Below are positions 32,401 to 42,649 of a stretch of DNA of 53,201 bases, one piece after another. The notes under the pieces were generated by a model. That model ran no database searches. It was not told the origin of the DNA and worked only from the letters and a program-made list of their open reading frames with translations. Position 1 is the first letter of the stretch; the number at the start of each line of letters is the position of its first letter. The stretch covers positions 126,001 to 179,201 of the forward strand of contig CAJNDS010000279.1 in assembly GCA_905221605.1 (NCBI GenBank). Reading direction: 5' to 3'. The position numbers and the translations under genes are program-made. The DNA is from Symbiodinium natans (taxonomy: Eukaryota; Sar; Dinophyceae; Suessiales; Symbiodiniaceae).

Positions 32401-35400
32401 ATTGAGGACTGTTAGTATAAAGGGGGAACGGTTGAGGCTTTCGGCGTTGAGGATCTGCGGATTAATTAACTTCGGGCTTAGGACATAAAAGATGTCCTCT
32501 CACTCGCCAGTCTGCTCGCGTCGGCCTTCGAGCTGAGGTACCCGGGTTCGGGGGGGGCACCCCAATCCCTAAACCCTAAACTGTGTTTAGAGAGGAGTCT
32601 CGGATTCGAGCTCTAGAACACGAGGACTCTGGTGCGCCTACGAGATCGCCACCTTCATGAAGGACGCGTCTGAGCATGAAGAGCATCGTCAACCTGAAGC
32701 TCCTCAAGCCTTCTACAACCCCGCGACACTGCACCTCGGGTTCAGCCCTGAAACCCCCCCCAAACCCCCCAAACCCCCCCCAAACCCCCCCAAACCCCCA
32801 AGAAAAAAAAAAAAAAAACAAGAAACTAAATGGCGCAGCCCAAACCTGAGACCCCGAACCATCCCCAAGCCAGCAAACCTTAAGACCCCCGGCCCTAAAC
32901 CCAACTAAACCCAACTAAACCCTCAGCAAACCCTACAATAAACCCTCAACTGACGAGCCCACAAAGACAGCAGGATCGCCAGCGCGCCAAGTCGATCCTG
33001 GTCATGCCGGCGCCTGGCTCTTCAACGTTGAGACCCCTTTGTTTACGGATGTTGAGGGTTTGTAGCGTCTATTTCGGGTTTGGAGGTTGAAGGTGTTGGA
33101 GTTTAGGCTTTCGGGTTTATGAATGTTGAGGGTCTTTAGGGTCTATTAGGGCTTTTAGAAGGTTCAGAGATTTAGGCTTTTGAAGGGTTTCGTGGGTTTG
33201 GGCAAGTAGTCGAGGCTTCATCAGGATAGGGGTGTAACGAGGGCGGCTCCCAAACCCCCAAGTTCTTGCCACAAGTGAGGGCTCTGGGCGGAAGGTTTAG
33301 GGTTTAGGGTTTAGGCAGGGTTTAGGGTTCAAGCCGCACGGCTCTCAGGCTCTGCTTTGCTCTGCAGCTAGCTTCTCGTCTCCACTTCACCCAAAACTGG
33401 TGGGATGAATTCCCACACAGACTTTTTTTCAGCATTTTTCACGACAGGGCTGGTTCGTCCAGGAACCCTTAAACGCCCCTCAAAGCCCTAACCCTGAACC
33501 CTTCTACGTCGATCCAGCGTCGCCCAGAAGCACGCTGAGTGGGAGGTTCAGGGAAGCTGAGATGTGCCCCCTTTTGGTGACTTAAGTAAGGTAGCCCTAT
33601 AGGTATGGAATTTTCCTTTTGGCCGCTGCGTAGGCCTAAGATCCTCCCTGCGAAATTGGGGTTCCCGTTGCGTGCTTCCTGCGAAAGAAGGTGAAGATGG
33701 CCAGCCTCCTCTTCCTGTACTCCGCGAGCTGGCATGTGCTCACCTACTGCCTCTCGAATACATCCATAAGGGCTTCAGGTTTGGAGGCCATATCTAGCCT
33801 GGCCGCCACGTACACCTGAAAAAGAGTCCTTGTAGACGCCCCTTCTTTTAGAGCCTGCTCATTAAGCCAGTCGGGCATTAAAAACAGGCTACTACATGGT
33901 GGATGATGCTGCAGATGGCCGCTCACTCCTGCAGCAGACCGTCATTGTTGGGCCCGTGTCGCTTGGATTGGTTATGTGAGTGAGAGCACCTTGGATGAAG
34001 GGGGCATCTTATCGAGGTTCTAGATCTATATATACACTTATTCTCGGAATCATCCCCATATCAGTGAAGGGCGATACAAGCCCCGGATGGCATGGAGTTG
34101 ACGAGCCTCGAGGTCCTCACTTCCTTCATCCTTCCAAGTCTTCTGCGCCATCTAGAGCCCGAAAAGGGGTTCATGTAGGGGACGGTACGGGGTTTCCATC
34201 ATGAGTGGTTTTTACGTGGTTGCGGGGGTGGGAGGAGGCTTCCTGCAAATTAGGGGTGGCATCATGGGGATCCCAAACGCGTCGGTCGCACAAGTTGGGG
34301 AGCCGGAGGTTTGCTGCCATCTGCGCCATCGTGATCCCCTCCGTCTATGCCCTGGGCATTGGGATGATGAAGGACCCCAAGCGGCCCGCCCAAGCCAAAC
34401 CACTTGAAAATTGCAAAGTGTACTACCAGAATGTGAATAAGTGCGAGCGAAGCGAGCGAAACACCAGAGTAAATTCAACAAATTTAACTGATCAAGTGTT
34501 GATTTTGAGGGCTTTTTTCGACATTTTCGGAGACTTCAGAAATTTTGAAAATTCGTTGAATGGTGCAAGGCACCCAACCCCTCTTTTGCGCTGCTTAAGG
34601 TCCTTGTCTTGTCATCTCCCTCGTTTTTGGGGTGCGCCGGCCCAAAAAATGGCCGGAGACCAAGCCGATCACCCTGAAGCATCGCAGTTGCAGGCACGTG
34701 CGAGAACACCGAAATACACCGAAACAACTCACGGTGGGTGCTTGTCATCTGGCAGGAAGAATGACTTGGGACCCGGACCGGGCCCTTTATTTCCTTTGAA
34801 TACTCCGGGCTACAGGTCCCAATGTCGGAATCTCCTTTTACAGCATATTTGTAGGTTTCTGCGATCTCGAACCCATCAGCCCTAAAGCCTTCTGGAGGAC
34901 GTCGAGGAGCTGCCTGCCCAACTCCGGAGTTTCGATGTGTGCCGAGCTGCTTGCTCCTGCCACCTTGACTGAGAGAGAACCCCCCCTCCTATGAAGACCG
35001 CTTCTGAAAGAAAAAACTGCCATTACAGCACAAGACCATAATTTCTGGAATCTTCGCACGTAGAAGTCTATTTGGTTTATTTGCTGTCATGGGGGGGGGG
35101 CTCAGGAAGTGTGTCAAGCGTCAATTCCTTCGTACTCTCCTCGCTCTCTTTGTTGGGCTCTTTTCGCTAAACCCTATTGCCCTTCGCCTTTGGTTGGCTC
35201 TTTCCACAGGGAACTGGGCCATTGGGGAGCTGCAAGAGGTCTGCACGAAGGTCCCCTTTACGGCTGGTCTATAAGGGCGCCCCCAAAAAGCCTAGAATCC
35301 CTGGAAGAGCACAGCAGGAGGCATGTGGCAGTTGAAGCCGCAAGCTTTTGGGCATACAAAGGGAGAGAGCGGTACTCCAGTACTACGGCCCTAACACTTA

Positions 35401-38400
35401 TGAATGACTGGCCCCTGAACTCTACCCCTAAACCCAAAACCCTAAACCTCCTTTTCGTGTCTCAGGCTGCACCTTTCCGCAGCACCGGCACCCCGAGACT
35501 GGGCGCCGGATTCCTTGCGACCGGGTGCTGGTGCTTCAGCTGAATCCCCCACTCCTACGCTCGAAAGCCTCGGAAAGTACTCACGCACGCACGCACCCAC
35601 ACGGACGGAACTATCACGGTCTCGTCCGCTTCTGGGGGTTTTGGGCTCTCACGTTCTCGTGCGCTCCAAAAAATTTTGGGTTGTCACCATCTCGTCCGCT
35701 TCTAGGGGTTTTGGGCTGTCACGGTCTCGTCCGCTTCTGGGGGTTTTGGGCTCTCACGTTCTCGTGCGCTCCAAACAATTTTGGGTTGTCACCATCTCGT
35801 CCGCTTCTAGGGGTTTTGGGCTGTCACGGTCTCGTCCGCTTCTGGGGGTTTTGGGCTCTCACGTTCTCGTGCGCTCCAAAAAATTTTGGGTTGTCACCAT
35901 CTCGTCCGCTTCTAGGGGTTTTGGGCTGTCACGGTCTCGTCCGCTTCTGGGGGTTTTGGGCTCTCACGTTCTCCTGCGCTCCAAAACATTTTGGGTTGTC
36001 ACCATCTCGTCCGCTTCTAGGGGTTTTGGGCTGTCACGGTCTCGTCCGCTTCTGGGGGTTTTGGGCTCTCACGTTCTCGTGCGCTCCAAAAAATTTTGGG
36101 TTGTCACCATCTCGTCCGCTTCTAGGGGTTTTGGGCTGTCACGGTCTCGTCCGCTTCTGGGGTTTTGGGCTCTCACGTTCTCGTGCGCTCCAAAAAATTT
36201 GGGTTTGTCACCATCTCGTCCGCTTCTAGGGGTTTTGGGCTGTCACGGTCTCGTCCGCTTCTGGGGGTTTTGGGCTCTCACGTTCTCGTGCGCTCCAAAA
36301 AATTTTGGGTTGTCACCATCTCGTCCGCTTCTGGGGGTTTTGAGCTGTCACGCTCTCGTCCGCTTCTGGGGGTTTTGGGCTCTCACGTTCTCGTGCGCTC
36401 CAAAAAATTTTGGGTTGTCACCATCTCGTCCGCTTCTAGGGGTTTTGGGCTGTCACGGTCTCGTCCGCTTCTGGGGGTTTTGGGCTCTCACGTTCTCGTG
36501 CGCTCCAAAAAATTTTGGGTTGTCACCATCTCGTCCGCTTCTAGGGGTTTTGGGCTGTCACGGTCTCGTCCTTTTCTTGGGGTTTTGGGCTCTCACGTTC
36601 TCGTGCGCTCCAAAAAACTTTGGGTTGTCACCATCTCGTCCGCTTCTAGGGGTTTCGGGCTGTCACGGTCTCGTCCGCTTCTGGGGTTTTGGGCTCTCAC
36701 GTTCTCGTGCGCTCCAAAGAATTTTGGGTCGTCACCATCTCGTCCGCTTCTAGGGGTTTTGGGCTGTCACGGTCTCGTCCGCTTCTGGGGGTTTTGGGCT
36801 CTCACGTTCTCGTGTGCTCCAAACAATTTTGGGTTGTCACCATCTCGTCCGCTTCTAGGGGTTTCGGGCTGTCACGGTCTCGTCCGCTTCTGGGGGTTTT
36901 GGGCTCTCACGTTCTCGTGCGCTCCAAAAAATTTTGGGTTGTCACCATCTCGTCCGCTTCTAGGGGTTTTGGGCTGTCACGGTCTCGTCCGCTTCTGGGG
37001 GTTTTGGGCTCTCACGTTCTCGTGTGCTCCAAAAATTTTGGGTTGTCACCATGGTTGGGTGTGCAAGTCGAGTGTTCTGCTGAGAAAGACCCCTGCCGGG
37101 GATAGCCACACAGAAGTTTGCGATCTCTGTCGGAATTTAGGTACCTGAGCCTTCCATTCAAGAGCTCCACCGTAAGCCAGAATTGGTGAGTCGACGGTTT
37201 CAAGTTCATGCTAAGCGGGAACGCCCTTTGCTGCAGCAGAGGTGCTGCGCATGCTGCACAAGTGGTACGGCTCCCCCGACCAGGATGAGGACGGCTACCT
37301 CCAGCAGCTTGATTGACATCTCAGACCTCAAGGGCTTCTTACGTATTCCTGCTTCAAGGGTCGTGGGACCTAGTCAGTAGGGTTATAAGTACCTTCATTG
37401 TGGTGAAAAAAGTTAGTCCACTTTTTTTTTCATAAACGATGCATTGGACCATTTTTTCCCCTACCTACTCTGAGTCCTTAGTTCCCCTAAACCCTAAACC
37501 CTAAACCCAAAACCCTAAACCTTCTTTTGATCCCTCCCTGTCAACCTGCCCGAGAGCTCCTACAAAAAATTGCCAGCGGGGGGTGCGGCGCTGTGATCTT
37601 GGGCTTGAGGGTTTAGGGTTTAGGGTTTAGGGTTTAGGGTTTAGGGTTTAGGGTTTAGGGTTTAGGGTTTAGGGTTTAGGGTTTAGGGTTTAGGGTTTAG
37701 GGTTTAGGGGGAAGTTTGTGGCTCCAAAACTTGGAAGCGTATAGAGGAAGTTTGCAAACCCCAAGCCTCCTTGCAATTCCGGGATGCTCAAGCTGAGGCA
37801 GTTCAACTCCCTGGTGCGCTGCGAGCTGGCACCGCAGATCCTGCGCCGAGTGGGCAGCGACACCATGCCCCTCAGCACCTGGACCTCAAGCAGCTGGGGG
37901 AGGATTGCAAATACCAAATCTGTCGTTTTGCTGACGTTACTGGTAAGACAGTCTTGATTTTCTATAAGGATCATCAGCTTTGGCATGCCCTGACGACCCC
38001 AATCACACGCCACGTGCTTGCGAGAAGTAGAAGTCCAAGTCTCTTAACGATTGACCTGCTGGCGTGCCCAGCGTGACAGGCTACTCCTTCTACGTTGTTG
38101 CTGCCCCGAACGTGCCTTTCCTCGCCTACTACATCCCAAGGTCCTTGGCGAAAGTGGCTTTTGCAGATCAACCGATTAAGAATCCTAAACCCTAAACCCT
38201 AAAGACCCTCCGAGGTGGTTTCAGCAAGCGCCTGCCGGGGAAAGCTTCACACACCTTGCCGTCTGGGCTCTACGCGACTGGGATGCAGTTCTTTGCTGAC
38301 CTACAGGATAAGGTGGGGGAGCTGGGGGGGTGGGCGGGGGGTGGGGGGGGGGTTGGGGGGGTGGGGGGGGGGGTGGGGGGTGGGGGGGGGGGGGGGTGGG

Positions 38401-40948
38401 GGGTGGGTGGGGGGGGGGGGGGGTTGGGGGGTGGGGGGGGGGTGGGGGTTGGGGGTGGGGGCGGGTGGGGGGGGTGGCGGGGGGGTGGGGGGGAGTGCCA
38501 GCCAGGTGCTGGTTCAACGGGGGTTTCTCAAGGAACCTACTGTAAACCCCGGAACCGCTCGGGTCTCAGTTGGAGTTGTAGACTGGTAGACCCGAAGCAA
38601 CCTCAGACTTTCTGAGGGTATCTCTGTACATCACGATAAAAACGGGTGGCTTGTTGGATAAAGGCAGCTGCTGGACTCCAACCTGTTGGGTTGATTGAGT
38701 TTGGGGTTTAGGCATGCTACCTCTTGGAAGCTCTCATCTTTTTCCAGTTCTCCTTCCACCTGGCCTGGCCTCTTCACAACCATTTAAACCCTTAACAGCC
38801 CCCCAAACCCTTCGAACCCTTAGAACCCCAAAAAAAGCACCCGAGAGTTTGTCTCCAGGTCGCCTCATGGGCTGGGCCGTCCTGACACTGGTTGCGCTCT
38901 TCTCAGCTGCTCGGTGCCCTTCAAGTTGTCTGTTTTAGGGTTTTTTGGGGTTTGAACTTAAGGTGTCTGTTTAGTTGTTTAGGGTTTAGGGTTTGAAGTT
39001 TAGGGTCTAGGGTCTAAGGTTTAGGATTTGGGGTTCGAAGTTTAAAGTTTAGGGTTTAGGGTTGAAGTGATTTTTGGGAGCCATGCAACTTCGCGAGCCT
39101 TCGAGGCTGGAACCTCGGTTGAGCCTTCCGTTGCGTACAAACTCAAGCGGTTCAGGGGGTTAAGGCTTTTCGGTTGTGGCTGAAGCCTTGGGCGCGGGGG
39201 GTGCGCTGCGACCAGCTTCCAACCTTGAATGACCAACAGAATCAGTCCTCTAAGCCCGCCTCTCCTGATATGGGCCTATGAGTTCGTGCCCTTTGTGGGA
39301 CAGGGCGGGGGGAAAGGGGGAGGGGGGGAGCCGTGAGGGCGCAAGAGCCAGAATGTACACACCTCTCCCAGGTGCGAGTGTCAATGTTCCTGTGGAAGGC
39401 CAGCGCCCCTGCGACCTCTTTAGAGGGTCCGGTTGCCTTATGACATCCATTCAGATCAGGGCGCCGATGCCAACACGAGTGCATGACTGGGTTTAGGGTG
39501 GAAGCCAGAAATGGTGCGATCCTCCCGGCGCCTTCATAAGTTTGCACTAAGTTTGAGGCCCTCTGATGTGCTTTCATCGTCCCTTAAACGGTGCCTTGAT
39601 TTTCCGGAAGTGGGGGAGAGGGGTCAGGAGAAGCCCCAAACTCTGAAGCCTCTCTCTCTCAGCTTTCTACAGCGCCTGGAAGGTGGGGCTCAGCCTCTCC
39701 GTCAAGCGATCAAGGCTCCTGGTGTCCGCCGCGCTGGTGCCGGCCCCTTCTTCTGCAGGTATTAAGGGGCGAGGAGGGGATTCAAAGCAGCTTGAAGCTA
39801 CTCCCCCTAAACCTAGAAGAAAAACCTAACCAGAAAAACCGCAAAGTACATTATCATGGGCTTCAGAGTCTTGAAGGCGAAGGAGCATGAAGAAAAAGTC
39901 TGTGGTCGGGGGGCTGTGAGGTGCACTAGAGCCTCTGAGAGTTTTCTGGCATCTGCTGGCTGGGGGTTTGGGGACTTCTTGTGAGTTCCTCTGTGCACCT
40001 CGCGCGACCTCAACCTAACAGCGACGTAGCCACCCTGTCGGGCCAAGTGGGCGAGTTACCTGAAAGCAGCCTTGCTTCATCGATTTAGGGTTTAGGGTTT
40101 AGGGTTTAGGGTTATGGACAGAGATGGGGCACTTGCGCCACGGGGGTGCTTGAGGTGATGCTGGTGCTGGGAACCTGCGCTTGGCTGCCCTTCCAGCTTG
40201 CCTTTGCAGCGACCGAGGAGCCCTCCAGTTTGGGTTGCAGGGTGGTTGAGGGTTGGGGGTTTAGGGTTGAGGGCTGAGGGTTTAGGGTCTAGAGTTTAGG
40301 GTTTAGGGGTTAGGCCGCCCAACTCCTCCACGACCCTCTGCAAGACACACGAACTGCCGATATCTGGGTGTTTGGGCAGTTCTTTGATCGGCAAGTCTGC
40401 GAGGAGGATGACATCCTGCCCATCATCCCGTTCAGCTTGCTGGTGGTCACCGCACTCTAGCTTGTCTTCAGCCCCTTAAACAAGAGGGACTTGGGGCGTC
40501 TGGCCGCTTCCTCGAAAAGATAGTACCCTACGCCAGAATTAAACCGTACCTCCCATCTCAGGTGCTGTACCTCTACCGCCCGGTCAGAGGAATGACCGCA
40601 GACGAAGACCCTCCACAGGCAGGCCGAAGATCAACAACTAGGCCAAGCACAGCCACCGCTGCGGTTCATGTACACTCACTCAGCAACGAGTGGACACAGG
40701 TACGCGCTTTTGCAAGCACTGGCCCCCACTTCCATGAGAGCACTCTGAAGTCCGAAAGCTTTAAGAGGCCTTCCAACCTCGCAGCAGCTTCCACCATAGG
40801 CACCCGACCCCAAAGCTCTGCTGTTGCGCTGCTGCTGTCTCGGTCTTGGTTTTCAGAGTTGCTCCCGGCAGGCAATTGCGTTCATAGCACACTGTGTAGC
40901 TGCAACAAGGCCATCCACACGAAATTCAATTTGGGTGAGAGCTTTTAG
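29485..40948 (+). CDS. Copy B: 24-exon multi-pass membrane protein gene, dinoflagellate family
   Basis: Exons 29485-29573, 30038-30124, 31101-31194, 31334-31383, 31587-31661, 32012-32065, 32275-32302, 32625-32665, 32974-33009, 33691-33748, 33888-33975, 34309-34372, 34898-34958, 35466-35530, 37242-37310, 37802-37874, 38080-38140, 38245-38273, 38859-38905, 39372-39398, 39683-39736, 40155-40217, 40404-40442, 40562-40948. All 23 junctions agree in phase without an in-frame stop. Motifs in order: FLSHDWGTPRFQKLL, LIVFNSRAALLA, FLDKLCIAQHDEALK, VLWSPRYFA+RLWCAYEIATF, AKSILVMP+VKMASLLF, QLRSFDVCRAACS, HPETGRRIPCDR, LRMLHKWYG. Hydrophobic helices lie in exons 2-4, 10-12, 17, 19 and 22-23, so a membrane location is inferred. 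This arrangement recurs in many dinoflagellate proteins; their function is unknown to me. Donors are 11 GT, 9 GC and 3 apparent GA. The last exon is open to TAG at 40946, but its tail is poorly conserved in A. N-terminal exons are probably missing from the model. Confidence 0.8.
30937..31044. mobile_element. Terminal-inverted-repeat element inserted in copy B only
   Basis: The left arm CTGGGGGGTTTTCCGAAAT pairs with the right arm TTTTCGTAAACCCCCAG. The sequence on both sides (ACCGGAAGA before, TCAGAGA after) is contiguous in copy A at about 16240, so this 108-bp element is an insertion into B's intron 2. Confidence 0.75.
32105..32207. mobile_element. Terminal-inverted-repeat element
   Basis: CTGTTGGTTAGTAGGGAATG at 32105-32124 pairs with CATTCCCCCTGCTAACCAACAG near 32186-32207, with one mismatch and a 1-2 base offset. 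The core of about 60 bp is itself partly palindromic (GGTACCC). It lies in copy B intron 6. Confidence 0.75.
32342..32429. mobile_element. Near-complete palindromic element in copy B intron 7
   Basis: GTTCCCCCTGATACTAACAG pairs with CTGTTAGTATAAAGGGGGAAC, and the pairing continues inward (GGGATTAT/ATAATCCC). The homologous intron of copy A (18164-18390) lacks it although the flanking CTGCGAGGTTTAGGG is conserved. Confidence 0.75.
35614..37052 (+). repeat. 105-bp higher-order minisatellite of three 35-bp monomers
   Basis: The unit recurs every 105 bp (starts at 35614, 35719, 35824, 35929 and so on), about 13-14 times. Each unit has three related 35-bp monomers beginning GTCACGGTCTCGTCCGCTTC, CTCACGTTCTCGTGCGCTCC and GTCACCATCTCGTCCGCTTC. 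One-base losses in a few units (near 36160, 36195, 36683 and 37035) shift the frame. Because 105 is a multiple of three, several frames stay open for up to 412 codons. The array lies wholly within the intron after B exon 14, so it is not a gene. Confidence 0.95.
37606..37711 (+). repeat. TTTAGGG array in copy B intron 15
   Basis: About 15 near-perfect heptamers. The same intron of copy A (22755-22969) has none. Confidence 0.95.
38310..38500 (+). repeat. GGGGT/GGTG-rich tract, about 190 bp of nearly pure G and T
   Basis: G runs separated by single T occupy the intron between B exons 18 and 19. Copy A's intron (23337-23938) has no equivalent. The + strand satisfies the G-quadruplex pattern many times over. 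The Gly/Trp-rich and Pro-rich frames are artefacts. Confidence 0.95.
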
Positions 40949-41824
40949 CCTAACCCATCCTAACCCCTAAACCCAAAACCCCCCGCGCTCAAGCCCAAGC
41001 CTTCTAAGTTGGGCCCTTGGCAGGCGAGGTGTGAGTCTGAGAGGTCTGGGAGCGAAAGCTCCATCTTTAGCATCTGATAAGGCTTCGGCTGGGCGTCCCA
41101 GGGTCGTTTAGCCCCCTGAGCCCCGAACTACACGCGTCAAGGATATACTTGGCATACGATCCCAAAGTGGACGACCCGCGGTGCAGTGAATGGAACGGAA
41201 AAAGCATTCATAGCATATGCTCACTATGCCACGGGGTTTCGGAGGCACATGACCTCTGGCATGAAAAGGTTCAACTACACGAAATTTGAGGTGAGGTTGA
41301 TGCTGCAGAGAGCTTCTTTGTCAGAAGTGTTGTTGCTGCATTGGGATGATGAAGGATCCCGACGTTTCGATGCCCGTGGGCTTCGGGGCCCTTTTGGGCA
41401 TCGGGTTTGGGGCTTGGGGTTTCAGGGCCTCGCAAGCCCGAAAGCCAAAACCTAAACTCTTGAAGCGTATTGGTTCCTATGCCCCAGTAGGGAAGTTAGA
41501 GAGTTGGGGACCCCTAAAGGGGGACCGAATTTCGTATTTTACTCTTGCAGATTTTGCAAGTGAGCCCCTAACACCCGAAACCCTGAACGGTAAGCCCCTC
41601 AGAGTATGCCACACATCCCCAGCACGGGACATCGAAGCCAGCAAAAAGCCGAGAGTCTGCGCGGCTCGAGGCCCCAAGGGGTCACGATCGCTTTAGGGGT
41701 CGGAATAAATTGGGGAGGGTATTCCCTGATGGCCCCTGTTGCAAGAAAACTTCAGTATACTCCAACATTCCCCAAAACCTTAGGAGTTCAAGAAGCCCCC
41801 TGAGCCCGCGAGCCCTATATCCCC

Positions 41825-41925
41825 CTAAACCTAAACCCTAAACCCTAAACCCTAAACCCTAAACCCTAAACCCTAAACCCTAAACCCTAAACCCTAAACC
41901 CTAAACCCTAAACCCTAAACCCTAT
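41825..41925 (-). repeat. CCCTAAA array
   Basis: About 14 perfect heptamers just downstream of duplication unit B. Confidence 0.95.
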
Positions 41926-41930
41926 GCCAG

Positions 41931-42035
41931 TCAGCAATGGCATGCTGCACATCGGGGCGCTCGAAGACCCCTCTGCAGCGTTTCGCAGAGAAGCTTCGAG
42001 CGGCCGACGATGCCAAGCTTGAAGCACCGGCCCTA
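41931..42035 (+). CDS. Weak candidate exon, possibly 5' of gene C
   Basis: After ATGCCAG| two frames are open: NGMLHIGALEDPSAAFRREA in one, and TPLQRFAEKLRAADDAKLEA in another. The sequence is repeat-free and GC-rich like real exons, but the frame cannot be decided. Confidence 0.3.
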
Positions 42036-42649
42036 GTCAGGGTCTGGGGTTTAGGGTCTAGGGCTTAGGGTTTAGGGTTTAGTGTTGTGGGGTTTTGCAG
42101 CGGGCTGATTATAACTCGTCGCGGCTGATAAATTTTGTTGTGCATGTCGAGGCTGCATGAAGAATCTTGCTTTCTTCCAAGGCGTTGGTCGAAATATGGT
42201 CTAGTCCCCTGCCTTCACGGGTCGTACTATCCCTTGTAACGCTTGTAAGGCGAGGAGTGTTGAGTGATCAGGGGTCTACATTGTGCTGAAGATTGTAGGG
42301 CTTTCGGGTTTAGCTGTTGACGTGCAGAGCTTGGGAGGTCAGGCCCATGCTGCATATATGTGGAACATTGCATGCCACACAGATTCAGCAACCCCAGTCC
42401 GAATTTCGAAACCCCCCTGCTAAGACTCTAAACCCTAAAGCTTAGAGGGTCAAAGCAAGCCGAAGGACTGCACAGGAAGGTTCTAAACCGTACTTGATGA
42501 ACCCTAAGCAATCTGCCTTTTCGGGTTCCTGACTATTTCCCTAGATAAGTCCTTCAAAAGATGGGTTATGGGGCTTTGGCGAGCAGGCTTCTGTTGGATG
42601 TTTTCAGGTTAGGAGGCCTGTACGCCCGATTCTAACCTACATCGTCCAG

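Noticed and set aside
35515-37148. Very long overlapping open frames (up to 412 codons) encoding a 35-residue repeat protein
   Set aside because: They are produced by the 105-bp minisatellite, whose period is a multiple of three and whose units lack stops. The array lies inside an intron between two phase-matched exons.
38215-38615. Gly/Trp-rich and Pro-rich frames
   Set aside because: Low-complexity translation of the G/T tract. Only 38245-38273 in this span is a supported exon.
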